64,000 nucleotides of DNA, taken from NCBI GenBank assembly GCA_903890485.1, contig CAITBM010000009.1:62001-126000 (forward strand). The letters are read 5' to 3'. How positions within the stretch are numbered: position 1 is the first letter of the stretch; the number at the start of each line of letters is the position of its first letter. Source of the DNA: an uncultured Opitutaceae bacterium. Its GTDB lineage: Bacteria; Verrucomicrobiota; Verrucomicrobiia; Opitutales; Opitutaceae. Below the pieces are notes generated by a model that saw nothing but the letters and a program-made list of their open reading frames with translations, was not told the DNA's origin and did no database searches. The position numbers were made by a program, and so were the translations under genes. Below, piece by piece: positions 16,689 through 25,061 of the stretch.

Positions 16689-17680
16689 GTAACGCGCCCC
16701 AAATCGACCTCGTTGGAGTTGGCTCACCGATCATGGACCTGGTCTCCCAGGTTCCCGAATCCTTCCTTTCCCGGATCCGGGGCGACAAGGGGGGCATGGT
16801 GCTGGTCGATGACGCCGAGATGGACCAAATCCTCTCCATCCTGGACACCCCTCCCGCGCAAACGACCGGGGGTTCGGCCGCCAATGCCACGTTCAACGCG
16901 GCCCGGCTTGGGCTCAGGACCGCGTTTGTCGGCAAGCTCGGCAACGACCCCATCGCAGCCACCTACAAGGATCGGTTTAGGAGCGCTGGCGTCGACGTGT
17001 CACGGTTCAAGCACGGGTCCGTCGCCAACGCCCGCTGCCTCGCCCTCGTCACCCCGGATGCCCAGAGAACGATGCGGACGAACCTGGGTGCCGCGATGAC
17101 CCTGTCGCCCTCGGAGATCACCCCGGCGGATTTCAAGGGCGCAAAGCACGCCCACATCGAGGGCTACTTGGTTTTTAACCAGCACCTGTGCGAGGCCGTT
17201 CTCAATGCCGCCCGGGAGGCGGGGTGCACCATCAGCCTCGACCTCTCGTCCTTCGAGGTCGTGAACGCCGCGCGCGATTGGATGTTCCACCAGTTTGGCC
17301 ACGGGATCGATGTGGTTTTTGCGAACGAGGACGAGATCAAGGCCCTCTATCCGGCCAAGGGCGCTGATTACCGCGCGCTTGCCATGGAACTCGCCAGTCA
17401 CGGTGTCATCGCAGCCGTCAAAATGGGAAAGGACGGCTCGTGGATCGCCCACGAGGATCAAATCCATCGGATGGATCCCGTCCATCTGACCGATGTCCTC
17501 GACACCAATGGCGCGGGCGACGCCTGGGCGGCAGGCTTTCTCTACGGGTTTATCAATGGGCGCCCCCTCAACGAATGCGGGGCTCTTGCGTCGGTCATGG
17601 GAGCCGAAACCGTGCGCCATCTAGGGCCCCTTATCCCGGATGAAGCATGGTCCTCCGTGAAAAAGCGGCTCGGAGTCTAG
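16685..17680 (+). CDS. PfkB-family carbohydrate/nucleoside kinase
   Basis: 331 residues of the ribokinase/PfkB fold. It phosphorylates a sugar or nucleoside hydroxyl with ATP. The N-terminal signature is visible at 'TGGSAANATFNAARLG' and 'VGKLGNDPIA'; the C-terminal signature with the catalytic base is DTNGAGDAWAAGFLYG. The lid and binding segment 'NLGAAMTLSPSEI' is closer to the adenosine-kinase-like subgroup ('SMDLVSQVPESFL'-type start, 'TNLGA') than to fructokinases, so adenosine kinase or a related sugar kinase is likely; the substrate is not certain. It overlaps the preceding gene by 4 nt. Cytoplasmic. Confidence 0.88.
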   Translation: MSNAPQIDLVGVGSPIMDLVSQVPESFLSRIRGDKGGMVLVDDAEMDQILSILDTPPAQTTGGSAANATFNAARLGLRTAFVGKLGNDPIAATYKDRFRSAGVDVSRFKHGSVANARCLALVTPDAQRTMRTNLGAAMTLSPSEITPADFKGAKHAHIEGYLVFNQHLCEAVLNAAREAGCTISLDLSSFEVVNAARDWMFHQFGHGIDVVFANEDEIKALYPAKGADYRALAMELASHGVIAAVKMGKDGSWIAHEDQIHRMDPVHLTDVLDTNGAGDAWAAGFLYGFINGRPLNECGALASVMGAETVRHLGPLIPDEAWSSVKKRLGV

Positions 17681-17755
17681 CATCCGCCTTTGGGTTTTAA
17701 CCCGATAAGACATTGGTGGTAAATTATATAGGATTTTAAGCAAAAAACTGTGTCG

Positions 17756-17787
17756 ACAGATTACTCTGTATAGCAGAGTTCTCTGTT
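17756..17787 (+). promoter_or_regulatory. Cluster of overlapping palindromes before the regulator/ABC operon
   Basis: Three inverted repeats built on one half-site overlap in 30 nt: ACAGA-N4-TCTGT (17756-17769), ACTCTG-N5-CAGAGT (17763-17779) and CAGAG-TT-CTCTG (17774-17785). The stretch lies in an A/T-rich island (17700-17760) and ends 2 nt before the GTG start at 17788, so a bound protein would block RNA polymerase or ribosome loading. TATAGC at 17769-17774 could be a -10 element, which would make the transcript nearly leaderless. The winged-helix protein encoded two genes on is the natural candidate ligand. Confidence 0.55.
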
Positions 17788-18345
17788 GTGAACATAACCC
17801 CCGAAGAAGCCGCAGAGGCCCTACGTGAGATCGAAACGTCGCGGCTGGCCATGCGGAGTGCGATCCGATCCCACCGAGGCCACTATTACCTCTGGCTTTG
17901 GGGATTCGTCTGGATCCTCACCTCGATCGTCTGCTGGTACGACCCCACCCGATTCTGGCCGGCAACCGCCCTCAGCGGCGCTGGGATCATCGCGACCTTC
18001 ATCATCGCATCCGTCCAGGGTTCCCAAGTCCGGTCCCAAATCGACAAGCGGTTCGTGTCCGTGTGCGTGGCCACCCTCGTTTTCGGGTACGGCGTCTGGC
18101 CGATAGTCCTGGGGCCGCCCCACTCCTACAAGTCAGCGTTCGGCCTTGGCATCGTCGTCTGGATGCAGCTCTACGTGATCGCGGGAATATGGTTCGACAA
18201 CTACCTTCTCTGGGTGGGCATCGCCGTGACGGCCCTCACCCTTGCAGCCCTCCTGTTTTTCCCCGACCTTTTCTGGGGATTTACGCTGCTCTGCGGGGCG
18301 ACCCTGGTGGCGACCGGCTACTATATCCGGTACTGCTGGCGCTGA
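17788..18345 (+). CDS. Integral membrane protein, first gene of the regulator/ABC operon
   Basis: 185 residues, GTG start. A cytoplasmic-looking N-terminal helix (EEAAEALREIETSRLAMRSAI) precedes about six hydrophobic segments, the first being YYLWLWGFVWILTSIVCW and the last WGFTLLCGATLVATGYYI. No signal peptide, transporter motif or catalytic motif is recognised. No clear Shine-Dalgarno precedes the start; the palindromes reach almost to the GTG. It is followed 6 nt later by a winged-helix regulator and then an ABC-2 exporter. In similar operons such small membrane proteins are co-regulated with the exporter, but its task is unknown. Confidence 0.7.
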   Translation: MNITPEEAAEALREIETSRLAMRSAIRSHRGHYYLWLWGFVWILTSIVCWYDPTRFWPATALSGAGIIATFIIASVQGSQVRSQIDKRFVSVCVATLVFGYGVWPIVLGPPHSYKSAFGLGIVVWMQLYVIAGIWFDNYLLWVGIAVTALTLAALLFFPDLFWGFTLLCGATLVATGYYIRYCWR

Positions 18346-18351
18346 ACGCCC

Positions 18352-18645
18352 ATGGACGCGCTTGACCCGATCATCCACCAGCCTGCGAGGCTCCAGCTCA
18401 TGTCGGCTCTCTGCCAGCTCGCCGACGGCCAGCGTGTCGACTTCACCTTCCTCAAGCAGCAGCTTGGGCTGACCGACGGCAACCTGGGGTCCCACCTGTC
18501 CACGCTCGAGGCCAAGGGGTACATCGCGGTCGACAAGGAATTCGTCGCCCGCAGGCCGAAGACCTTTATCTCGGTAACACCAACAGGGAGATCGGCGTTC
18601 TTAGCCCATGTAGGCGCCCTCCAATCCATCCTCCAACCCAAATGA
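18352..18645 (+). CDS. Winged-helix transcriptional regulator (HTH_34/MarR-like)
   Basis: 97 residues, a single winged helix-turn-helix: 'PARLQLMSALCQLADGQRVD' as the first helices, recognition part 'LGLTDGNLGSHLSTLEAKGY', and wing 'AVDKEFVARRPKTFISVTP'. This is the small PF13601-type domain (relatives of MarR/ArsR without metal-site cysteines). Such proteins often control a neighbouring ABC exporter or membrane protein. The stop overlaps the ATPase start by 4 nt. The palindrome cluster at 17756-17787 is a plausible operator for autoregulation; that link is inference. Confidence 0.85.
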   Translation: MDALDPIIHQPARLQLMSALCQLADGQRVDFTFLKQQLGLTDGNLGSHLSTLEAKGYIAVDKEFVARRPKTFISVTPTGRSAFLAHVGALQSILQPK

Positions 18646-19578
18646 TCCCAGATTCCCCCCTTGTCTCCGCCAAGGGGGTCGTCAAGCGCTTCGGCGCCCT
18701 GACGGCCCTTTCCGGGGTCACCCTCGACATCGCACCCGGCGAATTCTTTGGTCTCCTTGGGCCAAACGGCGCCGGCAAATCCACCTTCATGTCGCTCATC
18801 TCGGGTCTTCGCTCGGTCGATGAGGGCACGCTCAACGTCTCGGGCGAGGGCGTCGCCGCGGGGTCCGCGCGGGCGAGGCAGTCCCTCGGGCTCGTCCCCC
18901 AGCATATCGCCCTTTACGCGGACCTGAGCGCAGAGACCGAACCTGAGGATATTCGCGGAGCTCTACGGGCTAAAGGGGGCGCGGCTCAAGGAGCGGGTTG
19001 GCCACCTCCTGGAGGCCGTGCAGCTTGCGGACCGCAGGAAGGACCTGGTGAAGGAGTTTTCAGGGGGCATGCAGCGCCGCCTGAACCTCGCCGCTGCGCT
19101 CCTCCACGAACCGAGCCTCCTCCTCTGCGACGAGCCTACTGTCGGCGTCGACCCCCAGTCCCGAAACGCGATCTTCGACTACCTAGAGGAGCTCAACCGC
19201 GGCGGCCTGACCGTGATCTACTCAACCCACTACATGGAGGAGGCGACCCGACTGTGCTCGCGGATCGGGATCATCGACCATGGGAAGATCCTGGCCCTCG
19301 GATCGATTGACGAGCTCCTGGCTCAGCTCCCTTTTGAGGAGGAAATACGGTTCCCCTCGTCGCGCGACACCGACTCCCTCTCGGGCGAATTGGAGAGCCA
19401 TGGCGAGCTGACGACGCAGGACGGTGTCAGCCGGTTCAGGCCGAAGCCTGGCTACGCACTTAGCGCTTTCTACTCCCTCACCGAGCGGCACGGGCTTCCC
19501 CCGCGGCTCTTCATGAGCCAGCGACCGACCCTTGAGGCGCTCTTCCTCCAACTGACCGGCCGAACCCTTAGGGAATAA
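18642..19578 (+). pseudogene. ABC exporter ATPase gene with a one-base frameshift
   Basis: Two abutting frames make one complete ATPase. Frame 3 from ATG 18642 holds Walker A (GPNGAGKST) and the Q-loop region up to 'IALYADLSAET'. Frame 1 continues with 'NLRIFAELYGLKG', signature 'EFSGGMQRRLNLAAALL', Walker B 'LLLCDEPTVGVDP' and H-loop 'STHYMEEA'. Deleting one base at about 18939 (ACCGAACC to ACCAACC) restores 'SAETNLRIF', the normal join in this family. As written, translation drifts into a nonsense frame ending at 19310. Either a sequencing error or a real mutation; the downstream permease and upstream regulator are intact, which favours an error or a very recent event. Fused length would be about 311 residues, normal for DrrA/CcmA-type ATPases. 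Confidence 0.8.
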
Positions 19579-19579
19579 C

Positions 19580-20926
19580 ATGCATCCGATCCTCGTACTC
19601 CTGCGCAAGGACTTCTCGCTCCTGTTGAGGGACAAGGTGTCGATCATGATCACCTTCGCCGTTCCCTTCGCTATGATCTACCTCTTCGGGCTGATCTTCA
19701 ACGTGAACGCCAAGGACCCGGGCCCGAGCGGCATCCCGCTTGCCGTCGTGAACCAGAGCGACAACCCGGCCTCGGTGAAGCTGGTCGAGGCGCTAAGGGC
19801 CGAGAAGGCATTCCGGGTCATCACCGAATCGAAGGACGACGACAACACCACCCGACCGCTCCAGGAGGGGGACCTGCGCACGCAGATGCGGGCGGACCGC
19901 TATCGCTTCGCGCTCGTGATCCCGAAGGACCTCATCCGCACCGAGGCGATAGGCCTTCACCTGAAGATCTACTCCAATCCCCGGAACGAAATCGAATCCC
20001 AGATGGTCAATGGCATCCTGCAGAGGACGCTCTTCTCGAATGTGCCGGAGCTCCTGGGCCAGTCGCTCCAGGCTCGCGCCCGTTCCGTGATCGGCAACGA
20101 GCACGCCGACCGCTTCAACGCGGCGATCGCCTCGGCGGTAGCGAGGGAATTCGGGGGCAACGAGGCCGAGATTCGAAGGAACATCGACAACGGGAATTTT
20201 GGCTTCGACAACCTCGGACGGGGCGCGACCCGAGCCTCCACAGGATCGACAGGCGTCCGTGACGCGCTTTCAAGCATCGTCAAGATCGACACCGAGCAGG
20301 TCGCCGGAAAGGACGTGAAATCCCCCGCCGCCACGCTTCTCGTCGGCGGCTGGGCGATCCAGTTCCTGCTTTTTGCCGTCACCGCCTCGGCGACCGCCCT
20401 CTTCCGTGAAAAGGAATTCGGAATATTCCAGCGCGTCCTCTCGGCGCCCGTCACCCGAAGCGACATCCTCTGGAGCAAATTCCTCTACGGCATCTGCCTG
20501 GGCCTGATCCAGCTGATCACGCTCTTTAGCGCCGGGGCCATCCTCTACAAGATCGACATTGCAAGCTACCTGCCACTCCTGGCCGTCGTCTGCATCTTCG
20601 CGGCGGCCGCCTGCACCTCGTTCGGGATGCTGATCGCAGCCATCTCCCCCACGCCGGAGTCCGCACGGGGGCTCTCAACCTTCGTGATCATGCTGATGTC
20701 GGCAATCGGTGGGGCCTGGTTCCCCGTGAGTTTCATGCCGGAATTCATCCAGAAACTGAGCCGCCTGACGCTCGTTTATTGGTCGATGGAGGGCTTTAGC
20801 CAGGTGCTCTGGTCCCACGCCTCCCTGCTCGAGCTCCTGCCGACCCTCGGCTATCTCTCGCTCACCACGGCTCTGATCATGGGGGTCTCCGTGTGGCGCT
20901 TCAACAAGGGCAGGATCTTCATGTAG
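19580..20926 (+). CDS. ABC-2 type exporter permease
   Basis: 448 residues with the ABC-2 layout: one N-terminal transmembrane helix (VSIMITFAVPFAMIYLFGLIF), a large extracytoplasmic domain (about 40-255) and five or six helices in the C-terminal half, starting VGGWAIQFLLFAVTASATALF and including the coupling segment FREKEFGIFQRVLSAPVTR. It would form a homodimer driven by the ATPase encoded just upstream (1-nt gap). The cargo is unknown; the family includes drug and lipid-linked exporters. Because the ATPase gene carries a frameshift as sequenced, this permease may lack its partner. Confidence 0.88.
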   Translation: MHPILVLLRKDFSLLLRDKVSIMITFAVPFAMIYLFGLIFNVNAKDPGPSGIPLAVVNQSDNPASVKLVEALRAEKAFRVITESKDDDNTTRPLQEGDLRTQMRADRYRFALVIPKDLIRTEAIGLHLKIYSNPRNEIESQMVNGILQRTLFSNVPELLGQSLQARARSVIGNEHADRFNAAIASAVAREFGGNEAEIRRNIDNGNFGFDNLGRGATRASTGSTGVRDALSSIVKIDTEQVAGKDVKSPAATLLVGGWAIQFLLFAVTASATALFREKEFGIFQRVLSAPVTRSDILWSKFLYGICLGLIQLITLFSAGAILYKIDIASYLPLLAVVCIFAAAACTSFGMLIAAISPTPESARGLSTFVIMLMSAIGGAWFPVSFMPEFIQKLSRLTLVYWSMEGFSQVLWSHASLLELLPTLGYLSLTTALIMGVSVWRFNKGRIFM

Positions 20927-20997
20927 GAAAGGCGCACCGGGAGGCGGGCAAAATTCCTTTGCCGAACGGCCTGCCCTGGGCGAGGGTTTCGGTTCCG

Positions 20998-22272
20998 ATG
21001 AACGAGGACCTGAAAAAGACCGTTACCGACTTGGCCGTGCGAGCCCGCGCGGCGTCGCTCGCCTTGGCGGTTTCCTCGACGGCGGAGCGCAACGCCGCGC
21101 TCCTCGACCTTGCCGACCGCATCGACCGGTCAGAGGCTGCGCTTCTTGCCGCCAACGCGAGGGATGTCCAGGCGGCCCAGGCGAACGGCCTGCCCCCCTA
21201 CCAGGTCGACAGGCTCACGTTCAACGAAGAGCGCCTGGCCCACCTTTCCGAATCGGTCCGCCAAGTCGCCTCGCTCCCCGACCCGGTCGGCGAGGTTCTT
21301 GAGGAGAGCCGCAGGCCGAACGGCCTCTACCTCAGGAAGGTCCGCGTCCCGATCGGGGTGATCGGCGTCATCTTCGAGGCCAGGCCCAACGTCACGGTCG
21401 ATTGCGCCGCCCTGTGTCTGAAGAGCGGCAATGCCTCGATCCTGAGGGGCGGCAAGGAGATCTTCGAGACCAACAAGGCCCTGGCGGCCCTGATTTCCGA
21501 GTCGCTCGCCTCGGCAGGTCTTCCGGCCGATGCCGTGCAGCTGGTTCCGACCACCGACCGCGCGGCTCTTGAGATCCTCCTGCGCCTTGACTCCCTGATC
21601 CACTGCATCATCCCGCGCGGGGGCGAGGGCCTGATCCGCTTCGTGGCCGAGAACAGCACGATACCGGTCATCAAGCACTACACGGGCGTCTGCTTTGTCT
21701 ATGTGGACCAGGCCGCGGACGACGCGATGGCCGAGGCGATCGTCGTGAACGCGAAGGTCCAGCGGCCCGGCGTGTGCAACGCTGCCGAGCAACTTCTTGT
21801 CCACCAGGGTGCGGCAGACCGGTTGCTTCCCCGGTTGGGGGCATCCCTTGCCGCGAAGGGCGTTCGCCTACTCTGCGACGAGGCCTCGGGCAGCATTCTT
21901 GGCCGTGCGGGAGTCAAGACGGAGCCCGCGAAGCCGGCGGACTTTACCACCGAATTCCTGGACTTGGTGATCGCGGTCAGGGTCGTCCCTTCGCTGGACG
22001 ATGCCATCGCCATTATCAACCGGGACAGCTCAGCCCACAGCGACGCCATCGTCACGACGGACAAAGCTGCGGCCGACCGGTTCATGGCCGGGGTCGACAG
22101 CGCTGCGGTATTCTGGAACGCAAGCACCCGATTCAACGACGGTTTTGAATTTGGCTTCGGTGCCGAGATTGGGATCAGCACCGACCGCCTCCACGCCCGG
22201 GGGCCGATGGGACTGCGGGAATTGTGCAGCTACAAGTGGCTGGTCACCGGGACTGGCCAGGTCCGCGGATAA
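20998..22272 (+). CDS. proA: Glutamate-5-semialdehyde dehydrogenase (gamma-glutamyl phosphate reductase)
   Basis: 424 residues from ATG 20998 (the frame is open to 20893 but this ATG gives the family N-terminus). It reduces gamma-glutamyl phosphate to glutamate 5-semialdehyde with NADPH, the second step of proline synthesis. Motifs: 'GVIGVIFEARPNVTVDCAALCLKSGNA', seen here as consecutive short blocks, 'HCIIPRGGEGLI', the catalytic cysteine in RPGVCNAAEQLLVH, and the C-terminal 'ASTRFNDGFEFGFGAEIGIS'. Cytoplasmic. proB is not beside it. It starts 71 nt after the ABC permease and is probably an independent gene; a hairpin follows. Confidence 0.96.
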   Translation: MNEDLKKTVTDLAVRARAASLALAVSSTAERNAALLDLADRIDRSEAALLAANARDVQAAQANGLPPYQVDRLTFNEERLAHLSESVRQVASLPDPVGEVLEESRRPNGLYLRKVRVPIGVIGVIFEARPNVTVDCAALCLKSGNASILRGGKEIFETNKALAALISESLASAGLPADAVQLVPTTDRAALEILLRLDSLIHCIIPRGGEGLIRFVAENSTIPVIKHYTGVCFVYVDQAADDAMAEAIVVNAKVQRPGVCNAAEQLLVHQGAADRLLPRLGASLAAKGVRLLCDEASGSILGRAGVKTEPAKPADFTTEFLDLVIAVRVVPSLDDAIAIINRDSSAHSDAIVTTDKAAADRFMAGVDSAAVFWNASTRFNDGFEFGFGAEIGISTDRLHARGPMGLRELCSYKWLVTGTGQVRG

Positions 22273-22280
22273 TCGGAGTG

Positions 22281-22309
22281 CCCAAAAGCCCTGCCGAGGG
22301 CCGTTTGGG
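22281..22309 (+). terminator. Hairpin after proA, possible terminator
   Basis: CCCAAA (22281-22286) pairs with TTTGGG (22304-22309), enclosing GCCCT-GCCG-AGGGC (22288-22301). The long imperfect stem begins 8 nt after the proA stop. No long T run follows, so it could also be a structural barrier without being a classic intrinsic terminator. Confidence 0.4.
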
Positions 22310-22365
22310 TCCAAGGATAGGGTTGCGCGGATCTATTCGTGGGGTTAGCTTACTAACAGAGGCAA

Positions 22366-23049
22366 ATGACACATCCCGCCCCAAAGTTTTTGGCCGTTCT
22401 CCTCCTAGCAGCGGCCGTTGCCGGCGCCCAAGGATTGCCTGACCCGAGCGTGCCCAAGGCGGCGGCGACCTCGACACCTGAAAGCCGTGAGACATCGGAT
22501 ATCTTGTTGTCCTCCAAGCAAAAGGACTCGTTGGCCCAGCCGCCGGTCGACTCCGATGGCGTCACCCGGAGCGTGTCGCCCGGTGTGGCCGCAGCGCTCG
22601 CCTCCGGCATGCCGCGCTACAACCCGCCAAAGCCGACCCCGACCCCCACCGGACCCGCCGCGGACCTGCGCGACGTCGACAAGCCCAAGAACGAGATCAA
22701 GAGGCTGCCGAAGTATGTGGTCCACGAATCCCTGCCTCCGGTGTTTCGCGACCGTGACCTCTACACCGCTGGCGGGCTCGCGAGCCTTTCCTTCAAGAGC
22801 CATCCCGGCCTCATGTTCGGCAACTTCCTCGGCCTTAATTCCGCCGTCGCTGCCCAGATGCAGCAGGATGACGAGCGCCTGCAGAACATGAGCGACCTTG
22901 CCGACACGGCTCACGCAATGTCGCTCGGGGGTGACTCGGCCGAGGGCCGGTACATACTCCAGCAATCCCAGAACACCTACATGCGCGGACTCGACGGCTT
23001 CGGCCCGACAGGCGCAGCCGGAGGCAATACGGGGGGCGGGGGTAAGTGA
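22366..23049 (+). CDS. Secreted hypothetical protein
   Basis: 227 residues with a signal peptide (FLAVLLLAAAVAGAQG). The mature part is low-complexity Pro/Ser/Thr-rich to about residue 100 (for example PKPTPTPTGPAADL), then has a more ordered region with 'RLPKYVVHESLPPVFRDRDLYT' (split for length: RLPKYVVHE and PPVFRDRD) and 'HPGLMFGNFLGLNSAVAAQM'. The tail is Gly-rich. No known domain is recognised. Its TGA overlaps the GTG start of birA (GTGA), so the two are co-translated although the functions seem unrelated. Likely periplasmic. Confidence 0.65.
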   Translation: MTHPAPKFLAVLLLAAAVAGAQGLPDPSVPKAAATSTPESRETSDILLSSKQKDSLAQPPVDSDGVTRSVSPGVAAALASGMPRYNPPKPTPTPTGPAADLRDVDKPKNEIKRLPKYVVHESLPPVFRDRDLYTAGGLASLSFKSHPGLMFGNFLGLNSAVAAQMQQDDERLQNMSDLADTAHAMSLGGDSAEGRYILQQSQNTYMRGLDGFGPTGAAGGNTGGGGK

Positions 23050-24029
23050 CGGAAACGCATATCCTGCGCGAGTTGATTGCAGCCGAGCCGGGCTGGGTTT
23101 CGGGTGGTGCGATCGCCTCAAAGCTCGGCGTGAGCCGGGTGTCCGTCTGGCACCAGATGGAGAAGCTCCGGGCCCAGGGATTTGAATTCGAGGCCCAGCC
23201 GGCCAAGGGCTACAGGCTCTCCTCCCGCCCAAAGATGCTTCACCAGGGCCTCGTGGAGGCCCAGCTGAAGATACGCAGGAAGGGTTTCACCTTCACCCTG
23301 ATGGACGAGGTGGACAGCACGAACGACGAATGCGCCCGGCAGCTCGCCGCGGGGCGTTCGGCTCCCTTTGCGGTGTTCGCCCTGAGGCAGACCAAGGGAC
23401 GCGGGCGATTCGGCCGGGCATGGCACAGCGCGGCCAACGGCAACCTCTACTCAAGCTTTGCGTTCCGGCCGCGGATCGCCCCGGAGCGCATGCAGACCTT
23501 CACCCTGTGGATGGGGGTCACAATCTGCGAGCTGGTCTCCAAGTTTGTGCCGGTGCAGCCGGGCGTGAAGTGGCCCAACGACATCGTGTTCGAGGGCCGC
23601 AAGGCAGGCGGCATGCTCACCGAGGCCCGCGTCGACGCGGATGAGATCCGCGACCTAGTCTTCGGACTCGGACTCAACGTGAACAGCCCGGCTGCCGGTT
23701 GGCCCCCAGAGTTGGCCAAGCGCGCCGTGTCCTTGTCGGAACTCTCCGGGGGACTGGTGGACCTAAACCGCCTGACCGCGGCCCTGATTGGGCGGGTCCT
23801 TCTCGCGTACGAACGCTTCACCGAGGGTGACCATGTTGACCTGTTTGCCGAGCTCTGGAACAAATATGACGTGCTGCGAGGCAAGGATGTCACCCTCTCT
23901 GAGGGCACGCGCAAGCACCGGGGCCGGGTGCTCGGGGTCGACGACGTCGGGTCGCTCCTTCTGAGGGATGCCCACGGGCACACCCGCGGGTTCCGCGCGG
24001 GCGAGGTGACTATTGAAAAGGGTGGCTGA
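23046..24029 (+). CDS. birA: Biotin-protein ligase with N-terminal HTH (BirA)
   Basis: 327 residues, GTG start overlapping the previous stop. The N-terminal winged helix (about 1-60: GGAIASKLGVSRVSVWHQME) is a DNA-binding domain, so this is the bifunctional type that also represses biotin genes. The ligase core has the biotinyl-AMP loop KGRGRFGRAW, 'VKWPNDIVFEGRKAGGML' and 'LVFGLGLNVNSP'. A small C-terminal SH3-like domain follows (about 275-327). It activates biotin with ATP and attaches it to acetyl-CoA carboxylase carrier protein. No biotin synthesis genes are visible in the window. Confidence 0.94.
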   Translation: MTETHILRELIAAEPGWVSGGAIASKLGVSRVSVWHQMEKLRAQGFEFEAQPAKGYRLSSRPKMLHQGLVEAQLKIRRKGFTFTLMDEVDSTNDECARQLAAGRSAPFAVFALRQTKGRGRFGRAWHSAANGNLYSSFAFRPRIAPERMQTFTLWMGVTICELVSKFVPVQPGVKWPNDIVFEGRKAGGMLTEARVDADEIRDLVFGLGLNVNSPAAGWPPELAKRAVSLSELSGGLVDLNRLTAALIGRVLLAYERFTEGDHVDLFAELWNKYDVLRGKDVTLSEGTRKHRGRVLGVDDVGSLLLRDAHGHTRGFRAGEVTIEKGG

Positions 24030-24056
24030 AGGCCCGGCCAGCACCCACCCTTCTCC

Positions 24057-25061
24057 ATGTCCGCCATTCCCCCGCAACCCGCCATCGAGGTGAACCACCT
24101 CGTGAAGGCTTATGCGGGAGTCACGGCGGTAAACGACATCAGCTTCACCGTGCCGAAAGGGCAGATCATCGGCTTTCTGGGTCCCAACGGCGCCGGCAAG
24201 TCGACAACGATGCGTATCCTCACCGGGTACCTGCCTGCAACCTCGGGCCAAGTTTCGATCTGCGGCTATCAGGTCGCGTCGGAACCCGATGCGGTCAAGA
24301 GGCGCATCGGCTACATGCCCGAGAACAACCCGCTGCCGGAGGAGATGCGGGTCAGCGAGTACCTCTACTTCCGGGGCCGCCTGAAGGAGGTCGCCCGGGG
24401 CAAGCTCGGTTCCCGCATCGACGAGGTGCTCGAGCTCTGCGACCTGAAGCGGGTTCGGCACAAGATCATCGGCAAGCTCTCGAAGGGTTTCCGGCAGCGT
24501 GTGGGAATTGCCGAGTCAGTGCTCGCCGAGCCGCCCGTCATCATCATGGACGAGCCGACCATCGGCCTGGACCCCCACCAGATCCTTATCGTCCGGGACC
24601 TGATCGCGAGCCTCAGGGGCCGAATGACAGTGCTGATCTCCAGCCATATTCTCCCGGAGATCGAGATGACCTGCGACCGGGTGCTGATCATCAACCAGGG
24701 TCGCATCGTTGCGGAGGGGACGCCGGCGAACCTGCGTAAGGAGGTCCTGGGACAGTCGGCTTACGAGATAGAGGCTGCGGGCCCGATGGGCTCGCTTCCT
24801 TTCCTCCTGGGCACGATCGACCCCGGCCTTTCCGTCGCCTCGGAGGGGGTGGCGGACGAGCAGGGATTCCGGACGATCAAGTTGAAGACGCTCAATTCGG
24901 AGGATGTCGGGGAGGCGATCCTGCGCGCGTGCCAGTCGGAGGGGATGCGCATCCGGGCGCTCAGCCGCGCGCATCCGACGCTCGAGGACGTGTTCCTTGC
25001 CGCCACGCGACGAAGCTGGGACGCCGTGGCCGAGAACCCCAAGTCGCAGGCTCGGCCATGA
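24057..25061 (+). CDS. ABC transporter ATPase, gliding-type (GldA-like)
   Basis: 334 residues. Walker A is GPNGAGKST, signature SKGFRQRVGIAESVL and Walker B VIIMDEPTIGLDP, followed by the H-loop in ISSHILPEIE. The C-terminal 100 residues are the usual GldA/NosF-type extension. It powers the permease encoded immediately downstream (ATGA overlap) and is followed by GldG- and DUF4340-type proteins. In Bacteroidetes GldA/F/G are tied to gliding, but in Verrucomicrobia and other phyla the same trio occurs without motility, so the transported substrate here is open. Cytoplasmic face of the inner membrane. Confidence 0.92.
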   Translation: MSAIPPQPAIEVNHLVKAYAGVTAVNDISFTVPKGQIIGFLGPNGAGKSTTMRILTGYLPATSGQVSICGYQVASEPDAVKRRIGYMPENNPLPEEMRVSEYLYFRGRLKEVARGKLGSRIDEVLELCDLKRVRHKIIGKLSKGFRQRVGIAESVLAEPPVIIMDEPTIGLDPHQILIVRDLIASLRGRMTVLISSHILPEIEMTCDRVLIINQGRIVAEGTPANLRKEVLGQSAYEIEAAGPMGSLPFLLGTIDPGLSVASEGVADEQGFRTIKLKTLNSEDVGEAILRACQSEGMRIRALSRAHPTLEDVFLAATRRSWDAVAENPKSQARP

